The position numbers were made by a program, and so were the translations under genes. The notes under the pieces were generated by a model, which searched no databases, was not told the DNA's origin, and saw only the letters and a program-made list of their open reading frames with translations. From Mariprofundaceae bacterium (lineage in GTDB: Bacteria; Pseudomonadota; Zetaproteobacteria; Mariprofundales; Mariprofundaceae): 7,030 bases of DNA. Shown in pieces: positions 1-5,475 of the stretch. Every line of letters begins with the position of its first letter. Position 1 is the stretch's first letter. Location of the stretch: the NCBI GenBank assembly GCA_013139875.1, contig WSZY01000174.1, forward strand, positions 1 through 7,030, read 5' to 3'.

Positions 1-424
1 TGACGATAGCCTCGAACTTCAAAACAGTGTCTTCATTCAGGTGCGCAAGAACCATTTCCGGATTCATGATAGTTACACCAGCCGGACACTGAATATCACC
101 GGCAGTGACAACTGCAGGGCCTTTAGCATCCAGAACAATTGATGTGGACTCACTGTTGAGCATATCAATATCCAGCTCTTTCATGGTCAGAATAATGTCC
201 ATGACATCTTCACGAACACCTTTGATGGTATCATACTCATGCATAACACCCTCAAATTTAACCGATGTCACCGCTCCTCCCGGAAGAGAAGAGAGCAACA
301 TGCGACGAAGGCTGTTGCCAATGGTTGTGCCGTAACCACGCTCAAGTGGTTCAAAAACAATCTTTGCTGTGCGGCCGGGAATAATTTCCTCAACCGTAAT
401 CGAACGTGGTTTGATCAGATCCAT
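1..424 (-). CDS. rpoA: DNA-directed RNA polymerase subunit alpha (3' end outside window)
   Basis: This gene encodes the alpha subunit that nucleates assembly of RNA polymerase in the cytoplasm. Only the first 141 codons are present and the frame runs off the left edge. What is visible is most of the N-terminal dimerisation domain. It includes the strongly conserved block FEPLERGYG (residues 24-32) followed by GNSLRRMLLSSLPG (36-49), which matches the alpha helix that contacts beta and forms the dimer interface. VMHEYDTIKGVREDV (60-74) and the VVTAGDI stretch (105-111) are also typical. The ATG at 422-424 has GAGGT (433-437) 8 nt upstream. The N-terminus is about five residues shorter than in E. 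coli. The C-terminal domain cannot be assessed. It follows rpsD by 18 nt, as in most alpha operons. Identity is certain. Confidence 0.97.
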   Translation of the reverse strand, partial: MDLIKPRSITVEEIIPGRTAKIVFEPLERGYGTTIGNSLRRMLLSSLPGGAVTSVKFEGVMHEYDTIKGVREDVMDIILTMKELDIDMLNSESTSIVLDAKGPAVVTAGDIQCPAGVTIMNPEMVLAHLNEDTVLKFEAIV

Positions 425-442
425 ATTTTATGACCTCAGTGA

Positions 443-1072
443 TTACTTGGAGTAGAGTTCTACAATCAACTGTTCACGGATACCCGGGTCCAGTTGATCA
501 CGTGCAGGAAGCTCACGAAATGTGGCCTGCCTGGTGGTGAGATCAACATCCAGCCACTCAGCAGTGCCTCGCTGTGAAGCTGCCTCAACAGAGGCGTTAA
601 CACGCAGATGCTCAGCAACTTTCTCATTGATGGAGATCCGTGCGCCCACAGGCACCTGGTATGAAGGAATATTCAGCCAGCGATCATTCACCTTGATGTG
701 GTTGTGACGAACAAGCTGGCGCGCCTCGGTGCGGGAAGATGCCAGACCCATGCGGAACACAATGTTGTCCAGACGTGATTCCAGCAGGTGCAGCAGGTTC
801 AAGCCCGTTACGCCCTGTTGACGATCAGCTTCCTTATAATAACTGAGGAACTGCTTCTCCAGCAAACCATAAGTGCGCTTAACCTTCTGCTTCTCACGAA
901 GCTGGGTACCATAGTCGGATACTTTCTGACGACGGCTTTGGCCGTGCATACCCGGTGCATAGGGGCGGCGCTCAATCGGGCATTTGTCCGAATAGCACTT
1001 TCCACCTTTCAGATAGAGTTTTTCGCCTTCACGACGACAAAGACGGCATTTAGCCTCGAGATAACGAGCCAT
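443..1072 (-). CDS. rpsD: 30S ribosomal protein S4, zinc-binding (C+) form
   Basis: S4 binds the 5' domain of 16S rRNA, is one of the first proteins in 30S assembly and contributes to decoding accuracy. The protein has 209 residues, close to the usual 200-210. The N-terminal domain carries C9-x2-C12 and C26-x4-C31, the four-cysteine zinc site of C+ S4 proteins. YAPGMHG (38-44) and the S4 RNA-binding domain (about 98-160, with ESRLDNIVFRMG and the HNHIKVND turn) follow. The start is ATG at 1070-1072. Its Shine-Dalgarno TAGGAG contains the stop codon of rpsK, so the two genes are probably translationally linked. In E. coli S4 represses its own alpha operon; whether that holds here is not visible, because the space before rpsM is very short. 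Confidence 0.98.
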   Translation of the reverse strand: MARYLEAKCRLCRREGEKLYLKGGKCYSDKCPIERRPYAPGMHGQSRRQKVSDYGTQLREKQKVKRTYGLLEKQFLSYYKEADRQQGVTGLNLLHLLESRLDNIVFRMGLASSRTEARQLVRHNHIKVNDRWLNIPSYQVPVGARISINEKVAEHLRVNASVEAASQRGTAEWLDVDLTTRQATFRELPARDQLDPGIREQLIVELYSK

Positions 1073-1081
1073 GGTCTAAAA

Positions 1082-1087
1082 CTCCTA
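1082..1087 (-). promoter_or_regulatory. rpsD Shine-Dalgarno overlapping the rpsK stop codon
   Basis: On the minus strand the sequence reads TAGGAG, where TAG is the rpsK stop and the hexamer is also the ribosome binding site of rpsD. It lies 9 nt before the ATG. A ribosome terminating on rpsK would cover this site, which suggests coupled translation. Confidence 0.8.
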
Positions 1088-1471
1088 AACGCGGCGCCGC
1101 TTTGGAGGGCGGCAGCCGTTATGCGGGATTGGGGTGACATCACGGATAGATGTGACATTAAGACCGACTGCGGCAATCGCACGCAGAGCGGATTCACGAC
1201 CTCCACCAGGCCCCTTAACCAGTACGGAGACATTCTTGACTCCATGATCCATTGCTTTGCGGGCTGCATCTTCAGCAGCAACCTGGGCAGCAAATGGTGT
1301 ACTCTTACGGGATCCACTGAACCCGGCGGCACCACTGGTTGCCCAGCTGATAGCATTACCGGATTCATCAGTAAAAGTGATAATTGTGTTGTTAAAAGAG
1401 GCTTTTACGTGAGCCACTGCGTTAGCAATGTTCTTGCGTGCGCGCTTCTTGTTTGTTTTAGGTGCAACCAT
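1085..1471 (-). CDS. rpsK: 30S ribosomal protein S11
   Basis: S11 sits on the platform of the 30S subunit beside the E site and the mRNA exit region. The product has 128 residues, the usual length. Family signatures are [15 protein letters not shown] (21-35), [14 protein letters not shown] (50-63), [13 protein letters not shown] (86-98) and the nearly invariant tail [18 protein letters not shown] (111-128). The ATG at 1469-1471 has GAGGA (1478-1482) 6 nt upstream. It starts 16 nt after the rpsM stop and ends in TAG. It lies between rpsM and rpsD in the standard alpha-operon order. Long open frames on the opposite strand here are by-products of codon bias. Confidence 0.98.
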   Translation of the reverse strand: MVAPKTNKKRARKNIANAVAHVKASFNNTIITFTDESGNAISWATSGAAGFSGSRKSTPFAAQVAAEDAARKAMDHGVKNVSVLVKGPGGGRESALRAIAAVGLNVTSIRDVTPIPHNGCRPPKRRRV

Positions 1472-1487
1472 TCTACTTCCTCAAACC

Positions 1488-1856
1488 CTATTTCTTCTTA
1501 CCGGCAACGGTACGACGAGGACCTTTGCGGGTACGAGCATTTGTCTTACTGCGCTGGCCACGGACCGGAAGCCCTTTACGATGGCGAAGGCCACGATAGC
1601 AACCAAGGTCGGTGAGACGCTTGATATTCATGGTCACTTCACGGCGCATATCACCTTCTACGGTATAATCCGTATCTATGATGCCACGAATATTGTTGAC
1701 CTCAGTATCACTGAGATCCTTGACGCGTGCTTCTGGGCTGACCTTGGCCTTCTCCAGAATCTTGCGCGAGCTGCTCAACCCGATACCAAAGATATAGGTT
1801 AATGCAACTTCGACGCGCTTCTGCGTCGGAATGTTAACACCGGCAATACGTGCCAC
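1488..1856 (-). CDS. rpsM: 30S ribosomal protein S13, GTG start
   Basis: S13 is in the head of the 30S subunit and forms inter-subunit bridges and a contact with the P-site tRNA. The protein has 122 residues. It opens with [10 protein letters not shown], has the helix-two-turn-helix segment including [14 protein letters not shown] (21-34), and ends in [16 protein letters not shown] (86-101) and KTNARTRKG (104-112) with a lysine-rich tail that reaches the P-site tRNA. The initiation codon at 1854-1856 is GTG, read as Met. It is supported by a perfect AAGGAGG (1862-1868) 5 nt upstream and by alignment of the N-terminus with the family. It lies 28 nt after rpmJ, too little for an E. coli-type S4-binding leader. 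The stop is TAG. Confidence 0.98.
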   Translation of the reverse strand: MARIAGVNIPTQKRVEVALTYIFGIGLSSSRKILEKAKVSPEARVKDLSDTEVNNIRGIIDTDYTVEGDMRREVTMNIKRLTDLGCYRGLRHRKGLPVRGQRSKTNARTRKGPRRTVAGKKK

Positions 1857-1861
1857 TTACG

Positions 1862-1868
1862 CCTCCTT
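1862..1868 (-). promoter_or_regulatory. rpsM Shine-Dalgarno supporting a GTG start
   Basis: The minus strand reads AAGGAGG, a full match to the usual 16S anti-Shine-Dalgarno, 5 nt before the GTG at 1854-1856. No in-frame ATG nearby gives the conserved N-terminus. Confidence 0.85.
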
Positions 1869-1884
1869 GTCGCAGTAGGTCAGG

Positions 1885-1998
1885 TTAGCCCTGACGCTGC
1901 TTATGACGTGCATTTTCGCAAATAATACGAACCACGCCCTTACGTCGGATTACCCGACACTTATTACACATTTTCTTAACTGACGCACGGACCTTCAC
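1885..1998 (-). CDS. rpmJ: 50S ribosomal protein L36, zinc-ribbon form, GTG start
   Basis: L36 is the smallest 50S protein and stabilises rRNA near the base of the L7/L12 stalk region. I read it directly from the minus strand. It has 37 codons starting with GTG (1996-1998) and ending in TAA (1885-1887). The product begins [14 protein letters not shown] and ends [14 protein letters not shown], matching the family end to end. C11, C14, C27 and H32 form the CCCH zinc ribbon of the C+ type. GGAGGT (2005-2010) lies 6 nt upstream of the GTG. The gene is easily missed because it is short and has no ATG at its start. It is preceded by an 82-nt spacer with stem-loops and followed by rpsM after 28 nt. 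Confidence 0.97.
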   Translation of the reverse strand: MKVRASVKKMCNKCRVIRRKGVVRIICENARHKQRQG

Positions 1999-2004
1999 AG
2001 ATCT

Positions 2005-2010
2005 ACCTCC
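2005..2010 (-). promoter_or_regulatory. rpmJ Shine-Dalgarno supporting a GTG start
   Basis: The minus strand reads GGAGGT with a 6-nt spacer (AGATCT) to the GTG. It begins at the base just after the last leader stem (2011-2027), so folding of that stem could affect access to it. Confidence 0.85.
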
Positions 2011-2054
2011 GTCGCTTCTTTAACGACAAGCTTTTCAAGCCTGCCAATCCATCT

Positions 2055-2075
2055 AAAAGACAGGCCTGAGCCTGT
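2055..2075 (-). terminator. weak terminator-like hairpin after infA
   Basis: The hairpin starts 5 nt after the infA stop. It has a 6-bp stem (ACAGGC/GCCTGT), a 4-base loop and then C plus four T. The stem is short and the T tract brief, so partial termination or an RNA-end stabiliser is more likely than a strong stop, especially as the downstream genes are essential and in the same direction. Confidence 0.35.
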
Positions 2076-2080
2076 TTTGT

Positions 2081-2299
2081 TTACTTCTCGCGGTAACTGA
2101 TTCGACCGCGTGAAAGGTCATAAGGGGATATCTCCACTGTAACCTTGTCACCCGGCAAAATACGAATGTAGTACTTACGCATCTTGCCTGAAATCGTACA
2201 CAACACTTCATGGTCATTTTCGAGCTTAACCTTGAACATTGCATTCGGAAGTTTTTCAACAACTTCCCCTGACATCTCAATAATATCTTCTTTAGCCAT
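2081..2299 (-). CDS. infA: translation initiation factor IF-1
   Basis: IF-1 binds the A site of the 30S subunit during initiation and helps IF-2 and IF-3 select the initiator tRNA. The product is 72 residues, exactly the common length, and is a single S1-like OB fold. [11 protein letters not shown] (1-11), LPNAMFKV (17-24), [20 protein letters not shown] (34-53) and [13 protein letters not shown] (58-70) align closely with E. coli IF-1. The ATG at 2297-2299 comes 3 nt after the adk stop. The only upstream purine motif of note is GGTGA (2311-2315), 11 nt away, so initiation may depend on coupling with adk. The stop is TAA. Placement next to rpmJ is common in beta-proteobacteria, deltaproteobacteria and Firmicutes; in E. 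coli infA is elsewhere. Confidence 0.98.
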   Translation of the reverse strand: MAKEDIIEMSGEVVEKLPNAMFKVKLENDHEVLCTISGKMRKYYIRILPGDKVTVEISPYDLSRGRISYREK

Positions 2300-2302
2300 A
2301 TT

Positions 2303-2947
2303 CTAGCTTTTCACCGCCTCAATCAGCACAGCATAAACTGCCTTCATCTCTCCGGACGCATCCAGCCTTCTGAACGACGGCAAAGCCTTATAGTAGTCCA
2401 GAAGTGGTTTTGTCTGCTCACCATAAACTTCAAGGCGTTGGCCAATAACCTCTTCCCTGTCATCATCCCTCTGGTAGAGCTCTCCACCACATCGATCACA
2501 ACGCCCTTCTTCACGGGGGGGCGAATAATGCCGATGAAATCCAAAACCGCAAGCCCTGCAGATCAATCGGCCGCTAAGCCGCTCCAACAACATATCTTCC
2601 GGTGCATCCATAAAGACAACCCGGTCAATCTTCTCACCATGCTTTTCAAGCATTACAGCCAGAGCCTCTGCCTGAGACAGATTGCGAGGGAACCCGTCCA
2701 GAAGAAAGCCTGCTATTACAGAAGAGTCTCTGATTCGCTCTTCAATCATGCCAATTACAACATCATCAGGAACCAGCTTGCCTGCATCCATGTAGGCTTT
2801 TGCCTTCAAACCCAGGTCTGATCCATCGCTAACAGCCGCTCTTAAAATATCACCCATGGCAAAGTGGGTTATACCCAGCTCTTTAACAAGCATGTCGCTC
2901 TGAGTGCCTTTGCCAACACCTGGCGGCCCAAACAGAACTATGTTCAT
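2303..2947 (-). CDS. adk: adenylate kinase, long form with zinc-type LID
   Basis: Adk catalyses ATP + AMP = 2 ADP in the cytoplasm and keeps the adenylate pool balanced. The protein has 214 residues, a long-form enzyme. Visible parts are the P-loop GPPGVGKGTQ (7-16), DGFPRNLSQAEAL (84-96) with the AMP-site Arg88, and LSGRL with Arg127. The LID has C130-x2-C133 and C150-x2-C153, the four-cysteine zinc site seen in Gram-positive and many other Adks. RDDDREE (160-166) and Arg171 follow. R36, R88, R123, R127, R160 and R171 match the catalytic arginines of E. coli. Odd points are AMGDILR (30-36), where the family nearly always has STGD, and a C7 tract at codons 143-145. The ATG abuts the secY TAA with no base between and has no Shine-Dalgarno, so translation is probably coupled. 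Confidence 0.97.
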   Translation of the reverse strand: MNIVLFGPPGVGKGTQSDMLVKELGITHFAMGDILRAAVSDGSDLGLKAKAYMDAGKLVPDDVVIGMIEERIRDSSVIAGFLLDGFPRNLSQAEALAVMLEKHGEKIDRVVFMDAPEDMLLERLSGRLICRACGFGFHRHYSPPREEGRCDRCGGELYQRDDDREEVIGQRLEVYGEQTKPLLDYYKALPSFRRLDASGEMKAVYAVLIEAVKS

Positions 2948-4279
2948 TTAACGACTGGTTTTCAGGCGTGCCTGCTTCATCAGACCCTCATACTGATGGC
3001 TCATCAGATGAGATTGAATCTGGCTCATGGTATCCATGGTTACGACCACCACAATCAACAAGCTGGTTCCGCCGAAATAGAACGGCACAGAGAGCTCGCT
3101 GATCAGATACTGGGGCAGCAGACAGACAAGTGCCACATAGGCTGCACCAACAACAGTAATCCGGGTCAGGACGGCATCAATGTAGTCAGATGTCTTCTGG
3201 CCGGGACGAATGCCCGGAATAAAACCACCATTCTTCTTCAGATTGTCCGCGGTGTCTTTAGGGTTAAAAACAATTGCGGTATAGAAGAAGCAGAAAAATA
3301 CAATCAGGGCGGTAAATATCGTCATGTAGAGCCATGCACCCGGCGAAAGAATCGCAGAGAGATCACCCAGCCAGCCGAAGCCCTCGGAACCTTTGGTAAA
3401 CTGTGCAAATGTAGCCGGCAGAAGAATCAGGCTGGATGCAAAAATAGGGGGAATGACGCCCGCTGTATTAACTTTCAATGGCAGAAAAGATGACTGGCCA
3501 CCATAGAGTCGATTGCCTACCTGGCGCTTGGCATACTGAATGGGGATGCGACGCTGGGCACGTTCAAACCATACAACCACGCCGGTAACAGCGATTGCCA
3601 TGGCAAAGAGGCCAAGTACGGTAAATGCACTGTACTCACCGGTACGTGCAAGCTCCAGTGTACCACCAATAGCTGATGGCAGGCCTGCAACAATACCTGC
3701 GAAGATAATCATGGAGATACCGTTACCAATGCCCCGCTCGGTAACCTGCTCACCCACCCACATCAGGAATATAGTACCTGCAACAAGTGTGATCGCGGTA
3801 ATGGCGCGGAACTGCAATCCCGGGTCAAGAACAACGGACTGGCCGGCCACAGAGAATGACTCCAGACCAATGGACATACCAATTGCCTGAAAAGTTGCAA
3901 GGAAAACGGTTCCATAACGGGTATACTGGGTAATCTTGCGACGACCTGATTCGCCCTCTTTCTTCAACTGTTCCAGTTTTGGAGAGACAACAGTCATCAA
4001 CTGCAGAATAATTGCCGCTGAGATATAAGGCATGATACCAAGAGCAAAGATCGTCAGGCGTGAAAGTGCTCCACCTGAGAACATATCAAACATCCCCAGA
4101 AGGCTGCCCTGAGCCTGACTGAAAAACTGAGCCAGCACAGATGCATCAATACCGGGTACAGGAATATGTGCTCCCAGACGGTAGACGACCAGCATTGCCA
4201 AAGTGAAAATAATCCGGTTCTTCAACTCCGGAATCTTCCCAATATTTGTCAATCCCCCCAGCTGACCTGCCTGCGCCAT
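2948..4279 (-). CDS. secY: preprotein translocase channel subunit SecY
   Basis: SecY forms the protein-conducting channel of the inner membrane, with SecE and SecG, and works with SecA and the ribosome in export and membrane insertion. The product has 443 residues, the normal length. Ten hydrophobic segments lie at about 23-43, 76-97, 119-140, 155-175, 186-204, 216-236, 272-292, 315-338, 372-391 and 397-416. The plug region (about 60-75, LLGMFDMFSGGALSRL) follows segment 1. Cytoplasmic loop C4 has FERAQRRIPIQYAKRQVG (238-255), and loop C5 has GGFIPGIRPGQKT (351-363) with Arg358 equivalent to the essential Arg357 of E. coli. The ATG at 4277-4279 lies 1 nt after the rplO stop, with GAGG (4289-4292) inside the rplO coding end, spacing 9. 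The stop TAA is immediately followed by the adk ATG. Confidence 0.98.
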   Translation of the reverse strand: MAQAGQLGGLTNIGKIPELKNRIIFTLAMLVVYRLGAHIPVPGIDASVLAQFFSQAQGSLLGMFDMFSGGALSRLTIFALGIMPYISAAIILQLMTVVSPKLEQLKKEGESGRRKITQYTRYGTVFLATFQAIGMSIGLESFSVAGQSVVLDPGLQFRAITAITLVAGTIFLMWVGEQVTERGIGNGISMIIFAGIVAGLPSAIGGTLELARTGEYSAFTVLGLFAMAIAVTGVVVWFERAQRRIPIQYAKRQVGNRLYGGQSSFLPLKVNTAGVIPPIFASSLILLPATFAQFTKGSEGFGWLGDLSAILSPGAWLYMTIFTALIVFFCFFYTAIVFNPKDTADNLKKNGGFIPGIRPGQKTSDYIDAVLTRITVVGAAYVALVCLLPQYLISELSVPFYFGGTSLLIVVVVTMDTMSQIQSHLMSHQYEGLMKQARLKTSR

Positions 4280-4280
4280 C

Positions 4281-4730
4281 TTATTTAGCCTCTACCAGAG
4301 TCAGGGTACCACCGGCAGTTTCAAACTTGGCCTTAGCCGATGCAGATGCTGCAGTGACAGTCAGACTAAGCTTCTTGGAAAGCTCGCCCTTGGCCAACAG
4401 CTTAATAGGGTCTACTGCATTGCGAATAAGACCTGCTTCAAACAATCTGGCTGCATCAACCTTGCTGCCTGCCTTGAGTTTCTCAAGCTGACCAACGTTG
4501 ATGATCTGAAATTCATTTCTTGAAATAGGTGTAAAGCCACGTTTGGGTACGCGGCGAATCAGTGGCATCTGGCCACCTTCAAAACCACGCATCAGTTTAC
4601 CGCCGGAACGGGACTTCTGGCCTTTATGCCCACGGCCACCTGTCTTACCATGGCCTGTAGCAGTACCACACCCCAGACGCTTACGATCTCTGCGGGAGCC
4701 ACTTGTAGACTGAATATCATTTAGTTTCAT
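4281..4730 (-). CDS. rplO: 50S ribosomal protein L15
   Basis: L15 is a late-assembly 50S protein whose long basic extension runs into 23S rRNA. The product has 149 residues. The N-terminal half is the glycine- and basic-rich extension, with GTATGHGKTGGRGHKGQ (22-38) and RSGGKLMRGFEGGQMPLIRR (41-60) followed by VPKRGF (61-66). The C-terminal half is the compact domain with VDAARLFEAGLI and the closing GGTLTLVEAK segment. The ATG at 4728-4730 has TAGGAG (4738-4743) 7 nt upstream and starts 20 nt after the rpmD stop. Gene order rpsE-rpmD-rplO-secY is the standard spc order. The stop is TAA, one base before the secY start. Confidence 0.98.
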   Translation of the reverse strand: MKLNDIQSTSGSRRDRKRLGCGTATGHGKTGGRGHKGQKSRSGGKLMRGFEGGQMPLIRRVPKRGFTPISRNEFQIINVGQLEKLKAGSKVDAARLFEAGLIRNAVDPIKLLAKGELSKKLSLTVTAASASAKAKFETAGGTLTLVEAK

Positions 4731-4750
4731 GACTGATCTCCTACCTCGAC

Positions 4751-4942
4751 CTATGCCGCATCTTCGATGCGTACGAGGTGGCGTACCTTATTCACCATGC
4801 CGCGAACGGATGGCGTATCTTCTAGTTCAACTGTCTGGTTCAGACGACGGAAACCAAGACCTGTCAGAGTCGCCTTCTGATCTTTAGAATAGCCAATGCC
4901 ACTCTTGATCTGGCGAACACGGATAACACTCTTTTTGGCCAT
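4751..4942 (-). CDS. rpmD: 50S ribosomal protein L30
   Basis: L30 is a small 50S protein, present in most but not all bacteria. Two in-frame ATGs are possible, at 4946-4948 (65 residues, MNMAKK...) and at 4940-4942 (63 residues, [11 protein letters not shown]...). The Shine-Dalgarno AGGAG at 4952-4956 is only 3 nt from the first but 9 nt from the second, so I choose the second. The MAKK opening also fits family N-termini better. Signatures are [36 protein letters not shown] split over the first two thirds, then the helix [13 protein letters not shown] near the end. It follows rpsE after 40 nt, a spacer with nothing notable apart from the ribosome binding site. The stop is TAG. Confidence 0.95.
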   Translation of the reverse strand: MAKKSVIRVRQIKSGIGYSKDQKATLTGLGFRRLNQTVELEDTPSVRGMVNKVRHLVRIEDAA

Positions 4943-4951
4943 GTTCATACG

Positions 4952-4956
4952 CTCCT
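4952..4956 (-). promoter_or_regulatory. rpmD Shine-Dalgarno deciding between two ATGs
   Basis: The minus strand reads AGGAG. Spacing is 3 nt to the ATG at 4946-4948 and 9 nt to the ATG at 4940-4942. The second spacing is within the normal range, the first is too short for efficient initiation. Confidence 0.75.
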
Positions 4957-4982
4957 GTTTAACTGCTAATGCTTACGAAAAA

Positions 4983-5462
4983 TCAGGCGGACTTGCCGCG
5001 ACGTGCGGTGATCTGCTCTGGACTTTCCAACTCTTTCAGGCCATTAAATGTTGCCCGAACCACATTGATAGGGTTACGGGAACCCTGACTCTTGGTCAGA
5101 ACATCCTGCACACCCGCTGCCTCAAGCACTGCACGAACAGCAGCACAGGCAATCACACCGGTACCTTCACTGGCAGGCTTCATCAAAACGCGGGAAGCAT
5201 CCTGGCGGCCGGTTACCTGATAATGGATGGTGCTATCGTCACGTGGAACGAAGATCATTGACTTGCGGGCAATTTCATTCGCCTTGCGAATTGCCTCGGG
5301 GACCTCTTTCGCTTTGGCGTGGCCAAACCCGACATGTCCATTACCATCACCAACAACCATCAGAGCAGTAAAGCTCATGCGACGGCCACCGGCAGTGGCT
5401 GTAGAGATGCGGTTGATGCCAACCAGCTTTTCAGTCAGTTCCAATTCTTCAGCATTGATCAT
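4983..5462 (-). CDS. rpsE: 30S ribosomal protein S5, with an unusual spectinomycin-site loop
   Basis: S5 helps form the mRNA entry channel and affects decoding fidelity and head movement. The protein has 159 residues. The N-terminal double-stranded RNA-binding domain (about 8-74) includes [10 protein letters not shown] and the block [12 protein letters not shown] (36-47). The C-terminal domain has MKPASEGTG (94-102) and the conserved [14 protein letters not shown] (129-142). The loop between the first two strands reads [10 protein letters not shown] (19-28). E. coli has VSKTVKGGR there, so K23 and K26 are replaced by T21 and A24. Glycines usual at residues 49, 89 and 106-107 are also changed (HAK, DASRV, IACAAV). 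The ATG at 5460-5462 has TAGGGG (5470-5475) 7 nt upstream, which includes the rplR stop. The stop is TGA. There is no frameshift and the gene looks functional. Confidence 0.97.
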   Translation of the reverse strand: MINAEELELTEKLVGINRISTATAGGRRMSFTALMVVGDGNGHVGFGHAKAKEVPEAIRKANEIARKSMIFVPRDDSTIHYQVTGRQDASRVLMKPASEGTGVIACAAVRAVLEAAGVQDVLTKSQGSRNPINVVRATFNGLKELESPEQITARRGKSA

Positions 5463-5469
5463 CGATATA

Positions 5470-5475
5470 CCCCTA
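5470..5475 (-). promoter_or_regulatory. rpsE Shine-Dalgarno overlapping the rplR stop codon
   Basis: The minus strand reads TAGGGG, with TAG being the rplR stop. It lies 7 nt before the rpsE ATG. Overlap suggests reinitiation or coupling between L18 and S5 synthesis. Confidence 0.7.

Larger units (their letters stand above)
1999..2080 (-). promoter_or_regulatory. structured spacer/leader between infA and rpmJ
   Basis: This is the longest gap in the window. Read on the minus strand it can form three stem-loops in series. Stem 1 is ACAGGC/GCCTGT around a TCAG loop (2060-2075), followed by CTTTT. Stem 2 is AGGCTT/AAGCTT around GAA with one G-U pair (2028-2042). Stem 3 is GTCGT/GCGAC around a 7-nt loop with one G-U pair (2011-2027). 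Stems 2 and 3 abut with no unpaired base, and the rpmJ Shine-Dalgarno starts directly after stem 3. Stem 1 with its short T run resembles a weak terminator or attenuator. The pairing is seen by eye; regulatory function is inferred. I see no convincing -35/-10 promoter in it. Confidence 0.5.

Noticed and set aside
1009..1368. 119-codon minus-strand frame overlapping rpsK and rpsD
   Set aside because: It is an out-of-frame reading within two conserved ribosomal protein genes on the same strand.
788..1615. 275-codon open frame on the plus strand
   Set aside because: It lies wholly opposite rpsD, rpsK and rpsM, which are certain genes. The translation has no family resemblance that I recognise and no domain pattern, and it is explained by codon bias of the genes below it.
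2055..2075. Strong transcription terminator separating spc and alpha operons
   Set aside because: The stem is only 6 bp and the T run is four bases. No promoter-like sequence is seen after it, so a full operon boundary is not supported; it is kept only as a weak candidate.
2053..2280. 75-codon minus-strand frame overlapping infA
   Set aside because: It is the alternate frame of infA, which matches IF-1 over its full length.
2438..2821. 127-codon open frame on the plus strand
   Set aside because: It is antisense to adk, which is complete with all catalytic motifs, so this frame is a shadow.
2864..3493. 209-codon open frame on the plus strand
   Set aside because: It is antisense to secY and the start of adk and reads as low-similarity sequence with no recognisable motif.
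3540..3890. 116-codon open frame on the plus strand, proline- and isoleucine-rich
   Set aside because: It is antisense to transmembrane parts of secY; its composition is what the reverse complement of such codons gives.
4943..4982. Possible missing small gene or RNA between rpsE and rpmD
   Set aside because: The 40-nt gap holds only the rpmD ribosome binding site and A/T-rich filler, with no reading frame or stable stem.
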